A DNA stretch of 64,000 nucleotides from positions 62,001 through 126,000 of the forward strand of contig NZ_FUWO01000004.1 in assembly GCF_900167405.1 (NCBI RefSeq), written 5' to 3'. Position 1 is the stretch's first letter. Each line of letters begins with the position of its first letter. The stretch is from Globicatella sulfidifaciens DSM 15739 (GTDB taxonomy: Bacteria > Bacillota > Bacilli > Lactobacillales > Aerococcaceae). Shown here piece by piece: positions 47,319 through 57,292 of the stretch. Below the pieces are notes generated by a model that did not search any database, was not told where the DNA came from, and saw nothing but the letters and a program-made list of their open reading frames with translations. Position numbers and translations under genes: made by a program.

Positions 47319-47579
47319 AATTAAAAGAATTGTGTTTAGAAACTGACTCATTATCTGCCAACAAAAATATGACATCCACGTAATGGCAGAATCGGATTAA
47401 TAGCATCTTTTAAAGACAAATTTGGTATCTATCAAACACTGTTAGAGTGGGTAATTGAAACGAATATCATAACATTTTATTTTTATTATCCGCTTTCTTT
47501 AAAAAATTTGATTTTTCAATAAAAAAAGATTATTATTGTTTTATATTATATATTTTAATACACAAAGGAGAGAACAAAT
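47319..47579. other. 261-nt AT-rich intergenic stretch
   Basis: No gene, RNA or clear promoter recognised. A 7-bp inverted repeat TCTGCCA/TGGCAGA (near 47353-47385) lacks a T-run. Confidence 0.4.
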
Positions 47580-48974
47580 ATGGACCCCTCGGGGAATTCA
47601 TTATTTAGTCAGATATTAACTATTCTGATACTGACTGCAATAAACGCATTTTTTGCCGCTAGTGAAATGGCTTTTGTTTCATTGAATCGTAAAAAAATCG
47701 ATACTTTAGTTGAAGAAGGTAACAAACGTGCAGTTAAAGTGCAAGCATTATTAGATAAATCAGAAGATTTTTTAGCGACGATACAAGTAGCAATTACCTT
47801 AGCAGGATTCTTATCATCTGCTTCGGCTGCGACAAGTTTTGCTAAATATATTGCTCAGTGGATACCGCAATTTCCGGGTGTTAATACACTGGCAATAGTT
47901 TTAGTGACGATACTTTTATCTTATATTACATTAGTCTTTGGAGAACTATTTCCAAAACAAGTGGCGCTGCAAATGCCCGAGAAAATTGCGATGTGGACCG
48001 CAGGGACCATTCAATTCGTTCAAACAGTATTTAAACCATTTGTACGATTATTATCTGCTTCAACAGGATTACTTAGAAGCGTGACACCGATTGATTTTTC
48101 AAAAGAAGAAGAAAAATATACGCGAGATGAGATGCGAGCAATCTTGGCTGAAAGCCGTTTAGAAGGAACGATTGACGCTACTGAATTGACGATGTTAGAA
48201 GGTGTCTTATCTTTAGATAGTAAGTTAGCCCGTGAAGTAATGGTGCCTAGAACCGATACACAAATGGTAGATATTGAAGATTCCAAAGAAGATATCTTAA
48301 ATACTTTATTATCTAGTCCATTCTCCCGTATTCCATTATACGAAACTGAAAAGGATAATGTTATCGGGGTTATTCATATGAAAAATGTGATGAAGGCAGC
48401 CCGTGAAGTCGGTTTTGATAATATTGAATTTAGAGAGATTGCCAGCGAACCACTATTCGTTCCGTCAACGATTTATATTGATGATTTACTCGTTGAATTT
48501 AAACGTGAACAAACCCATATGGCTATTTTACGAGACGAATATGGGGGAGTCGAAGGAATTGTGACCTTAGAGGATTTACTAGAAGAAATCGTTGGAGAAA
48601 TTGAAGACGAGACCGATATGGGGAATGCTGGAGATATCCGCAAAATAGATGATCAAAACTATTATATTAATGGTGGCTTATCGATTGATAAATTTAATAA
48701 TTACTTTAATCAAAGTTTAAGTGATGAAGAAGTGGACACAATTGCCGGTTCGATTATTTATGAAATTGGTTATGTGCCAGAAGATGATGAAAAAGTTTCA
48801 GTACGTGCCAATGAGTACGTATTAACGACAAGTCATGTTGAAAATGGTCGTATTCGTGGTGTACTAGTGCAATTAGATCCAGATCTTACCGTAGAAACGC
48901 TTTATAATTTATATGATGAAGAAACGGAAGCGTATGTTCCAATGAAAGAGGTATTAGAAGAGTTGACGGATTAA
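47580..48974 (+). CDS. CNNM/CorC family (HlyC-like) membrane protein
   Basis: 464 aa. The N-terminal CNNM/DUF21 domain (about 1-195) has four hydrophobic helices with [19 protein letters not shown]; a CBS pair follows (about 215-335, [16 protein letters not shown] and [25 protein letters not shown]), then a CorC_HlyC domain (about 350-440). Relatives transport magnesium or cobalt, usually Mg2+ export. Hemolysin naming is historical. Single-gene unit. Confidence 0.9.
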   Translation: MDPSGNSLFSQILTILILTAINAFFAASEMAFVSLNRKKIDTLVEEGNKRAVKVQALLDKSEDFLATIQVAITLAGFLSSASAATSFAKYIAQWIPQFPGVNTLAIVLVTILLSYITLVFGELFPKQVALQMPEKIAMWTAGTIQFVQTVFKPFVRLLSASTGLLRSVTPIDFSKEEEKYTRDEMRAILAESRLEGTIDATELTMLEGVLSLDSKLAREVMVPRTDTQMVDIEDSKEDILNTLLSSPFSRIPLYETEKDNVIGVIHMKNVMKAAREVGFDNIEFREIASEPLFVPSTIYIDDLLVEFKREQTHMAILRDEYGGVEGIVTLEDLLEEIVGEIEDETDMGNAGDIRKIDDQNYYINGGLSIDKFNNYFNQSLSDEEVDTIAGSIIYEIGYVPEDDEKVSVRANEYVLTTSHVENGRIRGVLVQLDPDLTVETLYNLYDEETEAYVPMKEVLEELTD

Positions 48975-48987
48975 TCACTTGTATAGT

Positions 48988-49062
48988 TGAGTTATTCTAT
49001 AAACTTTCATTATTTGTCTAGATGAATGATGGAAGATATAGCAATAACTCAGCTTTTTTTTG
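48988..49062 (+). terminator. long nested terminator
   Basis: TGAGTTATT (48988-48996) pairs with AATAACTCA (49043-49051), CTATA with TATAG (48997-49001 with 49037-49041) and a further helix near 49004-49011/49025-49035; T's run to 49062. Confidence 0.75.
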
Positions 49063-49142
49063 ATTAAAATAACAACTACTAGATAATTTTATCTAATATC
49101 GTTATAATAAGACAGATAGAAAAAGAAAGAAAGGATGATTTT

Positions 49143-50537
49143 ATGAAAAGCCGCTATGAATGGAATACGCTAATCAAATTTGGTGCGGTAACGGTGGGTT
49201 CTTTAGTAAGCCTAATCGCTATCTACATTTCCTTTTATATTAAATTCATGGGGAAAATTCCTGCGCGTAACTTTTTAGCATTTGAAAGCAGTTATCCTTG
49301 GATTGTTATCGGTTTTATCATCATTAATATATTATTTGGTACCTATATATTTTATAATAAATCCAAAATTGACATATTATTTTTTACAATTTTAAGTCAA
49401 ATTATGTTAACCGTTTATTTAATGGCCTTGACTTATGCAGGAAGCTGGTTAACTTTTCCTCGTTCCGTTGTTTTATGGAACTTATTAATCGGTTCGATTG
49501 TGATGTTTCTTTATAACTATAGTGTTTATTTGTTATATCATAAGTTAAGAGGACAAAAAAGAATTCTAATAGTAGGGAAGAATGAACGGGTTTTAGAAGC
49601 GGTTCATAATTTTGATTTAATGGATAGTCCTCGTCATAAAGTAACCCATGTAGCTTTATCTAATTATTATCAAAATGTAAAAAGATTAGCTGATGAAGTC
49701 GATATTGTTTATGTAACTGGACATATTGATGAAAAAGAACGCTTAAAAATTTTTGAGTACTTAATGAAAGAAAATAAACAATTATTTATTAGTACTGAAT
49801 TTGAGAACTTAATGATGGTTAATCCTAATATTATGAATTTTGAAGATGAAAGTATCATCGAAGTTTCACCGTTTACCATACCGGCTGAAGAAGCATTTGT
49901 AAAGCGGATGATTGATATTGCTGTTTCCTTAGTGTTAATTGCTGTGACAGCGCCGATTATGTTGATTACGATGATTGCAATCAAACTAGATTCACCGGGA
50001 CCAATATTTTACAAGCAAGAACGTATCACAATGGATCACCGAACGTTTAATATTTTAAAATTCCGTTCGATGAATGCAGCGGCTGAAAAAGATTCAGGCC
50101 CTGTTTTAGCAACATCGAATGATAGTCGTGTGACAAAAGTGGGACAATTTATTCGCAGTACGCGAATTGATGAATTACCACAATTATTAAATGTTTTAAA
50201 AGGCGATATGTCTTTAGTTGGCCCTCGTCCTGAACGACCATTCTTTGTAGACCAATTTAAAGAGGCTAACCCTTACTATGCTCTACGTCATCATGTACGA
50301 GCAGGAATTACAGGGTATGCACAAGTCTACGGTAAGTACAGTACAGACTTCAATAATAAACTGAACTTTGATTTACTTTATATCAAAAATTATTCATTAG
50401 CATTCGATTTTAAATTGTTATTTCAAACAATCAAAATTTTATTTGATAAAGTAAGTGCTAAAGGTGTCGATGAAGAAGAAGCGATGATACCACCAAGTTG
50501 GCAAGATTACCAGGAAAAAATCCAAATTATTGAATAA
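49143..50537 (+). CDS. polyprenyl-phosphate sugar-1-phosphate transferase (WcaJ/CpsE-type)
   Basis: 464 aa. Four to five N-terminal TM helices, a central nucleotide-binding-like region ([14 protein letters not shown] near 140-153) and the C-terminal bacterial sugar transferase domain with [31 protein letters not shown]-like ILKFRSM and the [21 protein letters not shown] catalytic stretch. It would start a lipid-linked glycan by moving a sugar phosphate onto undecaprenyl phosphate. No other glycosyltransferase is nearby, so the glycan is unknown. Confidence 0.9.
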   Translation: MKSRYEWNTLIKFGAVTVGSLVSLIAIYISFYIKFMGKIPARNFLAFESSYPWIVIGFIIINILFGTYIFYNKSKIDILFFTILSQIMLTVYLMALTYAGSWLTFPRSVVLWNLLIGSIVMFLYNYSVYLLYHKLRGQKRILIVGKNERVLEAVHNFDLMDSPRHKVTHVALSNYYQNVKRLADEVDIVYVTGHIDEKERLKIFEYLMKENKQLFISTEFENLMMVNPNIMNFEDESIIEVSPFTIPAEEAFVKRMIDIAVSLVLIAVTAPIMLITMIAIKLDSPGPIFYKQERITMDHRTFNILKFRSMNAAAEKDSGPVLATSNDSRVTKVGQFIRSTRIDELPQLLNVLKGDMSLVGPRPERPFFVDQFKEANPYYALRHHVRAGITGYAQVYGKYSTDFNNKLNFDLLYIKNYSLAFDFKLLFQTIKILFDKVSAKGVDEEEAMIPPSWQDYQEKIQIIE

Positions 50538-50550
50538 AGATTTAAGAAAT

Positions 50551-50583
50551 AGCGCTGATACCTTGATATATCAGCGCTTTTTT
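50551..50583 (+). terminator. terminator of the sugar transferase gene
   Basis: Perfect 10-bp arms (50551-50560 with 50569-50578), 8-nt loop, T-run. Confidence 0.9.
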
Positions 50584-50652
50584 GCTGTTTTTAGTGAATA
50601 ATCATAGTATCTCAAGTGTTATTAGTAGAAGATAGCAAAAAACTTATGCTAT

Positions 50653-50658
50653 ACTTAG
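50653..50658 (+). promoter_or_regulatory. promoter of the secreted acidic protein gene
   Basis: An extended -10 (TGC preceding TATACT, near 50647-50655) lies about 30 nt before the start codon; no strong -35. Confidence 0.35.
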
Positions 50659-50685
50659 GTTAGAATTTCTAAGGAGGAATTTAAG

Positions 50686-51834
50686 ATGAAGAAAACAATG
50701 AAGAAATTTTTTGCATTAGCCGCTTCGACGTTATTATTCACTGGGCCAGTTGCTACAACAACTATGGCGCAAACAACAATTGATGAAAATGTTTTAACTG
50801 AAATTCAAGAAGCTAATAAACACTTTGAATCTGTAAAATGGGATGGCTTTATTAAAGTATCGGCAGTTTCTGATAATCAAACAGCTGATATGGGGCAATT
50901 AAATTTTAACGGTACCTTTAATGGTATTCCTTTACAAGGCAGTTTTGAAGGAAATGTTTCAAGTCTGTTTTTAGGTGGACAAGAAATTGGTCTAAAAGCA
51001 TTTTATCAAAATAGTACTGCTTATATCGGAACAATGGAAGGTGAAGCAGGATCTGGAATTAATTGGACTGCTTATGATTTCACAACATTAGAAGCCGATA
51101 TGATTAAGAGTTTCCAAGATGCTTATAGCCAATCAAGTAATGTAGACCCACAAAAAACAACAGAGTTTACTAGCAAATATATGGACGTAACCGAAACAGA
51201 CACCGATTATGTTTATACATTAAAACAAGACATTAATGCAGAAGAAATGTGGAATGATATGGATGCATTAGTTGACTTAGAGAAAGTTAAAGAAGATACG
51301 ATTGCTAATATGGAGGAACAATCTGGTGAAGCACTTGACGAAGAATCACGTGCTCAATTAGATAAATCGTTCAATAGTGAATCATTAGCAAAATTCTTAC
51401 AAATGAAACCTGTTATTGAAGTTTCATACAATAAAGAAACGAAATTCATTTCAAAACTTCTAATGGATTTAACAGTTAATATGCAAGACTTCATGGGCGA
51501 AGAAGAGCTTGCTGAAAATGCAGAAAGTGGTATGCCACAAAGCTTCTCAGTTCATGTAGAGATGAACTTTAGTGAGCATAATGTTCCACAAGAAGTAACA
51601 GTACCAGAGGAAGCATTAGCAGTAGAAGTACAACAACCTTCTTCACCAGAAGAAGCTGCTGATGAATTAGAAGATTTAGGCGAAGATTTAGAATCAGTGG
51701 AAGAATCAGCAATGGATGAAAATGCTGAATCAGGCACTGAAGAATCTGCAGCAGACGAAACTGCAGCAGACGAAACTGCAGCAGACGAAACTACAGCAGA
51801 CGAAACTGTAGAAGAAACGACTGCAGCAGAATAA
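50686..51834 (+). CDS. secreted protein with acidic repetitive tail, function unknown
   Basis: 382 aa. Signal peptide about 1-28 with an AxA-type site (TMA/QTT); no lipobox cysteine and no LPxTG. The middle (about 40-300) has alternating beta-like stretches and resembles DUF6612-type secreted proteins, a weak impression. The last 75 residues are Glu/Ala/Thr/Asp-rich and contain a five-residue ADETA repeat encoded by a 15-bp tandem repeat. Net charge is strongly negative. Monocistronic, with a terminator about 100 nt after the stop. Confidence 0.7.
   Translation: MKKTMKKFFALAASTLLFTGPVATTTMAQTTIDENVLTEIQEANKHFESVKWDGFIKVSAVSDNQTADMGQLNFNGTFNGIPLQGSFEGNVSSLFLGGQEIGLKAFYQNSTAYIGTMEGEAGSGINWTAYDFTTLEADMIKSFQDAYSQSSNVDPQKTTEFTSKYMDVTETDTDYVYTLKQDINAEEMWNDMDALVDLEKVKEDTIANMEEQSGEALDEESRAQLDKSFNSESLAKFLQMKPVIEVSYNKETKFISKLLMDLTVNMQDFMGEEELAENAESGMPQSFSVHVEMNFSEHNVPQEVTVPEEALAVEVQQPSSPEEAADELEDLGEDLESVEESAMDENAESGTEESAADETAADETAADETTADETVEETTAAE
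51751..51810 (+). repeat. 15-bp tandem repeat inside the acidic tail
   Basis: Four copies of GCAGCAGACGAAACT (last ones with single changes) encode AADET units. Being a multiple of three, copy-number change would lengthen or shorten the tail without frameshift. Confidence 0.8.
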
Positions 51835-51929
51835 TCATTATATAGTTATTATGATGTTTGCAAAATAGAATCAGGCAGCAACTTAATCTGAATTGTGATT
51901 ATTAGTAGCTTACCAAATAACAAGATTGG

Positions 51930-51967
51930 ACCATGTGTAATTTCGGTTACGCATGGTTTTATTTTCT
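51930..51967 (+). terminator. terminator after the acidic protein gene
   Basis: ACCATGTGTAA (51930-51940) pairs with TTACGCATGGT (51947-51957) with one G-U; T-rich tract follows. Confidence 0.75.
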
Positions 51968-51986
51968 ACTTCTTGTCCACTCCCGG
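51961..51986. repeat. partial 63-bp-family repeat
   Basis: ATTTTCTACTTCTTGTCCAC followed by TCCCGG matches one arm of the hairpin unit of arrays 1 and 2 with two differences. The rest of the 389-nt gap to adcC shows only a promoter and a weak dyad. Confidence 0.6.
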
Positions 51987-52126
51987 AGTGATATCATAAT
52001 ATGTATTTGAGTTTAATGAATATAAGAGCCTTCAATGTCTAAAGTAGTATAAGCTTGATTATTATTTTTGCATCATTGATGGATCGACACTACTACTAGA
52101 TGGTGAAATAAATTCAAAGATTATTC

Positions 52127-52155
52127 TTGACATTCATAAAAAGAACTCTTATCAT
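52127..52155 (+). promoter_or_regulatory. promoter of adcC-adcB
   Basis: Perfect TTGACA (52127-52132), 17-nt spacer, TATCAT (52150-52155). Confidence 0.65.
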
Positions 52156-52159
52156 ATAC

Positions 52160-52181
52160 CTGTTAAAAGTAATAGTTACAG
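52160..52181. promoter_or_regulatory. imperfect dyad over the adc transcription start
   Basis: CTGTTA...TTACAG, 22 bp, imperfect, begins 4 nt after the -10. It is a possible metal-repressor site, but it does not match the AdcR consensus TTAACNNGTTAA well. Confidence 0.3.
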
Positions 52182-52223
52182 ATTTTCAAAAATATATCAA
52201 AGATTTTAAGATAGGAGCAAACA

Positions 52224-52922
52224 ATGAGACTATTAACGGTAAAAGAATTATCTTTTTACTATGATCAAGAAAAAGTCCTTCATAATGTGAATTTTCATGT
52301 TGATGCTGGAGAATTCGTCATACTAACCGGTGAAAATGGGGCAGCCAAATCCACCTTAATTAAAAATATTTTAGGTTTATTGAAACCCGCCACTGGAACC
52401 ATTGAGTTGTCTGATGTCAATGCCGAAGGTGAAAAATTATCGATTGGCTATGTTCCACAAAATGTGGCCGCTTTTAATGCAGGTTTTCCTTCGACCGTTC
52501 AAAAGTTAGTTGAATCAGGACGTTATAGTAAAAATCGCTGGTTTAAAAAATTAGATGCCAATGATTTAGAGCATGTAGAAAAAGCTTTGAATGCAGTTGG
52601 GATGGCTCATTTAGCTAATAAAAAAGTTGGCGAATTATCAGGAGGGCAAAAACAAAGAATTAATTTGGCGCGAGTTTTTGCCACAGACCCTGATTTTTTT
52701 GTACTAGATGAACCGACGACCGGAATGGATGTCGAATCAAGACGCTCTTTTTATCAATTATTACAACATAGTTGTAAAGCGCATGGCAAAGCGATATTGA
52801 TGGTGACACATGCTGATAAAGAAATTGAAGGTTATTTTGATCGCGAAATACGATTAATTAGAGGGGAGGGGACGTCACCATGGAGATGTTTCAGTATGAC
52901 TTCATCCAAAGAGCATTTCTAG
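52224..52922 (+). CDS. adcC: zinc ABC transporter ATP-binding protein AdcC
   Basis: 232 aa. Walker A is GENGAAKST (about residues 34-42), with Ala in place of the usual Gly before Lys, as in streptococcal AdcC. FNAGFPSTVQKLVESGRY, signature LSGGQKQR and Walker B FFVLDEP followed by TTGMD are present. The C-terminal SPWRCF also occurs in AdcC. It powers zinc (possibly manganese) uptake through AdcB. It overlaps adcB by 43 nt. Confidence 0.88.
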   Translation: MRLLTVKELSFYYDQEKVLHNVNFHVDAGEFVILTGENGAAKSTLIKNILGLLKPATGTIELSDVNAEGEKLSIGYVPQNVAAFNAGFPSTVQKLVESGRYSKNRWFKKLDANDLEHVEKALNAVGMAHLANKKVGELSGGQKQRINLARVFATDPDFFVLDEPTTGMDVESRRSFYQLLQHSCKAHGKAILMVTHADKEIEGYFDREIRLIRGEGTSPWRCFSMTSSKEHF

Positions 52923-53704
52923 CAGGTGCTGCTATTTCATTGATTACGCCCATATTAGGATTATTATTAATTCTACGGCGTCAATCTTTATTAGCTGATA
53001 CCTTGGCTCATATCTCTTTAGCAGGAGTAGCCTTAGGTCTATTGCTTAAAGTAGCACCGACTTATACTACTTTAATTGTGGTGGTGATAGCATCCGTTCT
53101 GATTGAATATTTAAGAATGGCGTATCGTGATTTTTCAGAAGTATCGGTGGCATTAATGACAGCGACTGGTATGGCAGTAGCCTTAGTACTAGTTAATTTA
53201 AATCCTGATGCCGCTTCTTTTAGTATTGAGCAGTACTTATTTGGATCCATTATTTTAATTACCGACCAAGAAGTAAAATTATTAATAGGTTTAGCCATTG
53301 GGTTAGTGATATTATATACCATTTTTAGACGTCCACTCTATGTTTTAACATTTGATGAAGCGACTGCACAAACATCCGGTTTGCCTGTTAAATTAATTTC
53401 AATTCTATTTTCTGTGATTACAGGGGTAGCAATTAGTATCATGATGCCGATTGTAGGTAGTTTGTTAGTATCTGCTTTAATTGTGATTCCATCTGCGACA
53501 GCGATTAAAGTATCCAATTCATTTTTAAAAACGATTATCATTGCGATTGTTATCAATGTTATCGGTGTTTTCTCTGGTATTACCTTATCTTATCAGTGGG
53601 ATACACCTCCGGGTGCCTCGATTACCTTGATGTTTGTAGCAGCATTTGTCATTGTTTCGTTATTTAATCGTATTTGGATTTATTTCAAAAAAGGGCGTTC
53701 TTAA
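52880..53704 (+). CDS. adcB: zinc ABC transporter permease AdcB
   Basis: 274 aa, about eight hydrophobic helices of the ABC-3 family. YDFIQRAFLAGAAISLITPILG and LILRRQSLLADTLAHISLAGVALG near the N-terminus are typical. It starts inside adcC after GAGGGGAGGGG. Neither the AdcA/ZnuA lipoprotein nor the AdcR regulator is encoded here, so binding proteins must be elsewhere. Confidence 0.88.
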   Translation: MEMFQYDFIQRAFLAGAAISLITPILGLLLILRRQSLLADTLAHISLAGVALGLLLKVAPTYTTLIVVVIASVLIEYLRMAYRDFSEVSVALMTATGMAVALVLVNLNPDAASFSIEQYLFGSIILITDQEVKLLIGLAIGLVILYTIFRRPLYVLTFDEATAQTSGLPVKLISILFSVITGVAISIMMPIVGSLLVSALIVIPSATAIKVSNSFLKTIIIAIVINVIGVFSGITLSYQWDTPPGASITLMFVAAFVIVSLFNRIWIYFKKGRS

Positions 53705-53725
53705 ATGATTAATGTGTAAATGATT

Positions 53726-53760
53726 AAAAAGGGGTTAGACTTTTTTGCTAACCCCTTTTT
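53726..53760. terminator. bidirectional terminator of adcC-adcB
   Basis: Perfect 13-bp arms (53726-53738 with 53748-53760) with A-run and T-run ends. Confidence 0.9.
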
Positions 53761-53790
53761 GCCTGTCTTTAGCCTATACAAGCAAGATTA

Positions 53791-53809
53791 TTTTTGATAA
53801 AATCAAAAA
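53791..53809. promoter_or_regulatory. 8-bp perfect dyad upstream of the HEPN gene
   Basis: TTTTTGAT-AAA-ATCAAAAA, 60 nt before the start codon, near the place where a -35 could lie. A candidate operator; unproven. Confidence 0.35.
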
Positions 53810-53868
53810 GTATGAATGTTTTTAGACTTATGATAAACTAAAATAAATACGAATTAGGAGGCATCCAA

Positions 53869-54702
53869 ATGGATGAAATAACACAAACACAAAGACATCA
53901 TCACGATGTATTGTTGGTCCTCTTAAATTATGATCATTTTCAAGCGTTAGAACTTGAATTAAAGCGGTTGGCTTTTGATGGTAAAGAAGAGATTTTATTA
54001 TTAGTCCAGTTAGCCAATGCTATTTTACAAGTGGACAATGAAAATGTAAAAAAACTTGCACAAAACACTCCGTTTCAAGGTGTTTTAGATGCATCCCAAT
54101 TAGAACGTAAAGCCTATTATTACTTACAAACACTGACTTTGCAATTGAAGCGACGGGAGTATGGTGATTACTTAAGAGGACTGACTCCATTATTGGTCGA
54201 TGTTTTTCGGATTGCAATTGAACGTGATTTTTTACCAAACCTTTCCGAATATATTCAACCAATTAAAAAAGAGACGACTAATGGTGCCCATCTGTATCGA
54301 GGGCTTCAATGGTCACAAAATAAAATTGAAAGTCATTCCAATATTATTGCTGATACTTGGAAAAAGTATTACGGAAACTATTTCAATTATGACCACTATG
54401 TTAGTTCTAGTCATTTAATGAAATTAATCGAGGCTAATTCATCAAATGACCAATTAATTGAATTGACCTCCACGATGCGTAAAATTGAAAAATATTTAAG
54501 AAATCTAGTTGCCCATGAAGTATTAACCGTTAATCAACAATTCTTTGTGGATCGTATACAAAGAACACCACTGCAAGTTCATCAAGTGTTATTAGATTTA
54601 TATGATGAAGTAGGATTAACTCATCCGTTACAAAGAACTATTATTGAACAAATAAAACAAAAAATTACTTTACTGTTACAACAAACAAAGGAAAAGAACT
54701 AA
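53869..54702 (+). CDS. HEPN-domain protein resembling the C-terminal RNase half of Csm6
   Basis: 277 aa, predicted all-helical, soluble. The sequence RNLVAHE at 211-217 fits the HEPN RNase motif R-x4-H (Arg211, His216), here in the form [13 protein letters not shown]. Upstream, [21 protein letters not shown] and [13 protein letters not shown] recall the segment before the catalytic motif in the type III CRISPR RNase Csm6, from memory of that family. Missing is the N-terminal CARF domain that binds cyclic oligoadenylate; residues 1-90 are another helical region with a His-rich start. SD TTAGGAGG. Only 16 nt separate it from murA, so it heads a murA-rho operon. No CRISPR or cas gene is near. 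RNase activity is inference. Confidence 0.6.
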   Translation: MDEITQTQRHHHDVLLVLLNYDHFQALELELKRLAFDGKEEILLLVQLANAILQVDNENVKKLAQNTPFQGVLDASQLERKAYYYLQTLTLQLKRREYGDYLRGLTPLLVDVFRIAIERDFLPNLSEYIQPIKKETTNGAHLYRGLQWSQNKIESHSNIIADTWKKYYGNYFNYDHYVSSSHLMKLIEANSSNDQLIELTSTMRKIEKYLRNLVAHEVLTVNQQFFVDRIQRTPLQVHQVLLDLYDEVGLTHPLQRTIIEQIKQKITLLLQQTKEKN

Positions 54703-54718
54703 AAGAGGAGCACAATCA

Positions 54719-55975
54719 ATGAAAAAGCTAGTCATTCATGGAGGAAAACCTTTAAAAGGTGAAATTACAATCAATGGAGCAAAAAATAGTGTAGTAGCTT
54801 TAATTCCGGCTGCAATTATGGCCAATTCTGAAGTGACATTAGAAGGCGTTCCAGATATCCAAGATGTACACTCATTAATTGAAATTTTAAATGATTTTAA
54901 CGTTAAAACTCATTTTGAAAATAATGTTTTAAAAATAGACCCGACTGATATTATTTCAATTCCAATGCCTACTGGAAAAATTCAAAGTTTACGTGCATCC
55001 TACTATTTTATGGGTGCTACTTTATCACGTTTCGGTGAAGGCGTCATCGGATTACCAGGAGGATGTTTTTTAGGGCCACGTCCGATTGATCAACATATTA
55101 AAGCATTTCGTTCTTTAGGAGCAAATGTTAATGATGAATATGGTGTTGTAACCTTATCGACACCAGAGGGCTTAAACGGCGCTCGGATTTATATGGATGT
55201 TGTATCAGTGGGCGCGACTATCAATGCTATTTTGGCTTCGGTTAGAGCACAAGGACGCACCATTATTGAAAATGCAGCCAGAGAACCAGAAATTATTGAT
55301 GTGGTTACTTTATTAAATAAAATGGGTGCTAAAATTCGTGGAGCAGGTACGAGTGAAATCCGAATTGATGGCGTAGAAGAGTTAAATGGTGTGACTCACA
55401 CCATCATTCCTGACCGAATTGAAGCAGGCACCTATATGGCGGCGGCCGTCGCAATGGGCGAAGGAATTAAAATAAACAATGTTATTTATGAACATTTAGA
55501 AAGTTTTATTGCTAAGTTAATTGAGATGGGCGTAAAATTAGATATTTTTGAAGATAGCATTTACGTTTATCCTTCAAAAGATTTAAAAATGGTGAGTTTA
55601 AAGACATTACCCTATCCCGGCTTTGCTACGGACTTACAGCAACCAATTACGCCGTTAATGGCGATTACCAATGGTCATGGTACGATTATGGATACTATTT
55701 ATCCAGCGCGAGTCAAACATATTCCTGAATTAAACCGTATGGGAGCAAATATTCGTGTTGATGGGGATATGATTCGCCTTGAAGGACCAAGTAAATTAAC
55801 TGGCGCTCAAGTGAAAGCCAGTGACTTAAGAGCGGGAGCAAGTTTAGTCATTGCGGGCTTAATAGCAGAAGGTGAAACTATTATCACAGGAGTGGATAAT
55901 ATCTTAAGAGGTTATACGAACATTGTTGGTAAGCTACAAGCATTAGGCGCAGATATTCAAATGATTGAAGATTAA
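54719..55975 (+). CDS. murA: UDP-N-acetylglucosamine 1-carboxyvinyltransferase
   Basis: First committed step of peptidoglycan synthesis, 418 aa. Lys22-Asn23 (GAKNS) and Cys116 ([11 protein letters not shown]), the fosfomycin target, are intact. SD GAGGAG. Firmicutes often have two paralogs; the copy next to rho is usually called murA2/murZ, so this may be that one. It starts 16 nt after the HEPN gene and its stop is 17 nt before the rho GTG. Confidence 0.94.
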   Translation: MKKLVIHGGKPLKGEITINGAKNSVVALIPAAIMANSEVTLEGVPDIQDVHSLIEILNDFNVKTHFENNVLKIDPTDIISIPMPTGKIQSLRASYYFMGATLSRFGEGVIGLPGGCFLGPRPIDQHIKAFRSLGANVNDEYGVVTLSTPEGLNGARIYMDVVSVGATINAILASVRAQGRTIIENAAREPEIIDVVTLLNKMGAKIRGAGTSEIRIDGVEELNGVTHTIIPDRIEAGTYMAAAVAMGEGIKINNVIYEHLESFIAKLIEMGVKLDIFEDSIYVYPSKDLKMVSLKTLPYPGFATDLQQPITPLMAITNGHGTIMDTIYPARVKHIPELNRMGANIRVDGDMIRLEGPSKLTGAQVKASDLRAGASLVIAGLIAEGETIITGVDNILRGYTNIVGKLQALGADIQMIED

Positions 55976-55991
55976 GAAAGTAGGAAAAATA

Positions 55992-57290
55992 GTGTCAGAT
56001 GCATTTTCACTAAAAACATTAATGGCTGCGGAAGTAAAGCAGTTATATGTTTATGCGAAAGAATTAGAGATTCCCAACTACAGTCAACTAAGTAAGAAAG
56101 AACTTGCACTCGCTGTCATGCGTACACAAGAAGAAAAACAAGGTTTTTATCAAGTTGAAGGTGTCTTGGATATTGTAGGCGGCGATGGGTTTGGCTTTAT
56201 TAGACCTATCAATTTTTCTCCAAGTCAAGAAGATATTTATATCTCTAGTTCTCAAATTAGACGTTTTGATTTAAGAAATGGAGATAAAGTAGCAGGACCA
56301 GCACGGCCACCAAAATCTAATGAACGTTATCCCGGCTTAATGCAAGTAAGTTCAGTGAATGGTAAAAATCCTGAAGAGGCTAAAAATCGCGATCATTTCC
56401 CAAGTTTAACGGCTATCTACCCGGATCAACAAATAAAATTAGAGAGTGGTTCTAAACGGATTGCTAATCGAATGATTGATATTTTAGCGCCTATTGGTTT
56501 TGGGCAACGTGGTATTATTGTTTCGCCACCAAAAGCGGGTAAAACAACTGTTTTGAAGGAAATTGCTAATGGGATTACAAGCAATTATCCAGATACAGAA
56601 TTAATTGTTCTTTTAATTGATGAACGACCTGAAGAAGTAACGGATATTGAACGTAGTGTTGAAGGGGAAGTAGTATCTTCAACCTTTGATCAATTACCAG
56701 AAAATCATGTTCGGATTAGTGAACTCGTGTTAGAAAGAGCCATGCGTTTAGTTGAAGATGGACGTGATGTCGTGATCCTGATGGATAGTATTACTCGCTT
56801 GGCACGTGCCTATAATTTAGTGGTCAAACCAAGTGGTCGTACTTTGAGTGGTGGGGTAGATCCTGCGGCATTTTATCTACCTAAACGCTTCTTTGGTGCT
56901 GCGCGTAATGTTGAAAATGGCGGCTCGTTAACGATTTTAGCAACCGCATTAGTTGATACTGGTAGCCGAATGGACGATGTTATTTATGAAGAGTTTAAAG
57001 GGACCGGTAATATGGAATTACATCTATCGCGTCAATGGGCAGAAAGAAGAATTTTTCCTGCGGTGGATATATTACGTTCTGGTACACGTAAAGAAGAACT
57101 CTTAATGTCTGAAGAAAAATTACAACATATTTGGAAATTACGTAATTTAATGGGTGAAGATGTTTTACAATATACACAACAAGTAATTGAATTGCTTGAA
57201 AGAACAGATAATAATGAAGTAGCCTTTCGACAATTGACAGCTTTTTTAAACGCGATGTCGCCCAATAAGAAAAGTAGTAAGAAGGGTTAA
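55992..57290 (+). CDS. rho: transcription termination factor Rho
   Basis: RNA-dependent ATPase, 432 aa. N-terminal SAP-like helices (1-45), cold-shock RNA-binding domain with [10 protein letters not shown] (63-72), Walker A PPKAGKTT (179-186), Walker [17 protein letters not shown] and the Q/R-loop region [12 protein letters not shown] at 55992 ([10 protein letters not shown]) follows AGGA at 7-8 nt; an in-frame TTG at 55965 lies within murA and lacks an SD. The rpmE gene that often follows rho is absent. Confidence 0.94.
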   Translation: MSDAFSLKTLMAAEVKQLYVYAKELEIPNYSQLSKKELALAVMRTQEEKQGFYQVEGVLDIVGGDGFGFIRPINFSPSQEDIYISSSQIRRFDLRNGDKVAGPARPPKSNERYPGLMQVSSVNGKNPEEAKNRDHFPSLTAIYPDQQIKLESGSKRIANRMIDILAPIGFGQRGIIVSPPKAGKTTVLKEIANGITSNYPDTELIVLLIDERPEEVTDIERSVEGEVVSSTFDQLPENHVRISELVLERAMRLVEDGRDVVILMDSITRLARAYNLVVKPSGRTLSGGVDPAAFYLPKRFFGAARNVENGGSLTILATALVDTGSRMDDVIYEEFKGTGNMELHLSRQWAERRIFPAVDILRSGTRKEELLMSEEKLQHIWKLRNLMGEDVLQYTQQVIELLERTDNNEVAFRQLTAFLNAMSPNKKSSKKG

Positions 57291-57292
57291 AT

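Noticed and set aside
47319-47579. Degenerate gene in the proS-CNNM gap
   Set aside because: Short in-frame stretches exist but have stops, no SD and no recognisable similarity.
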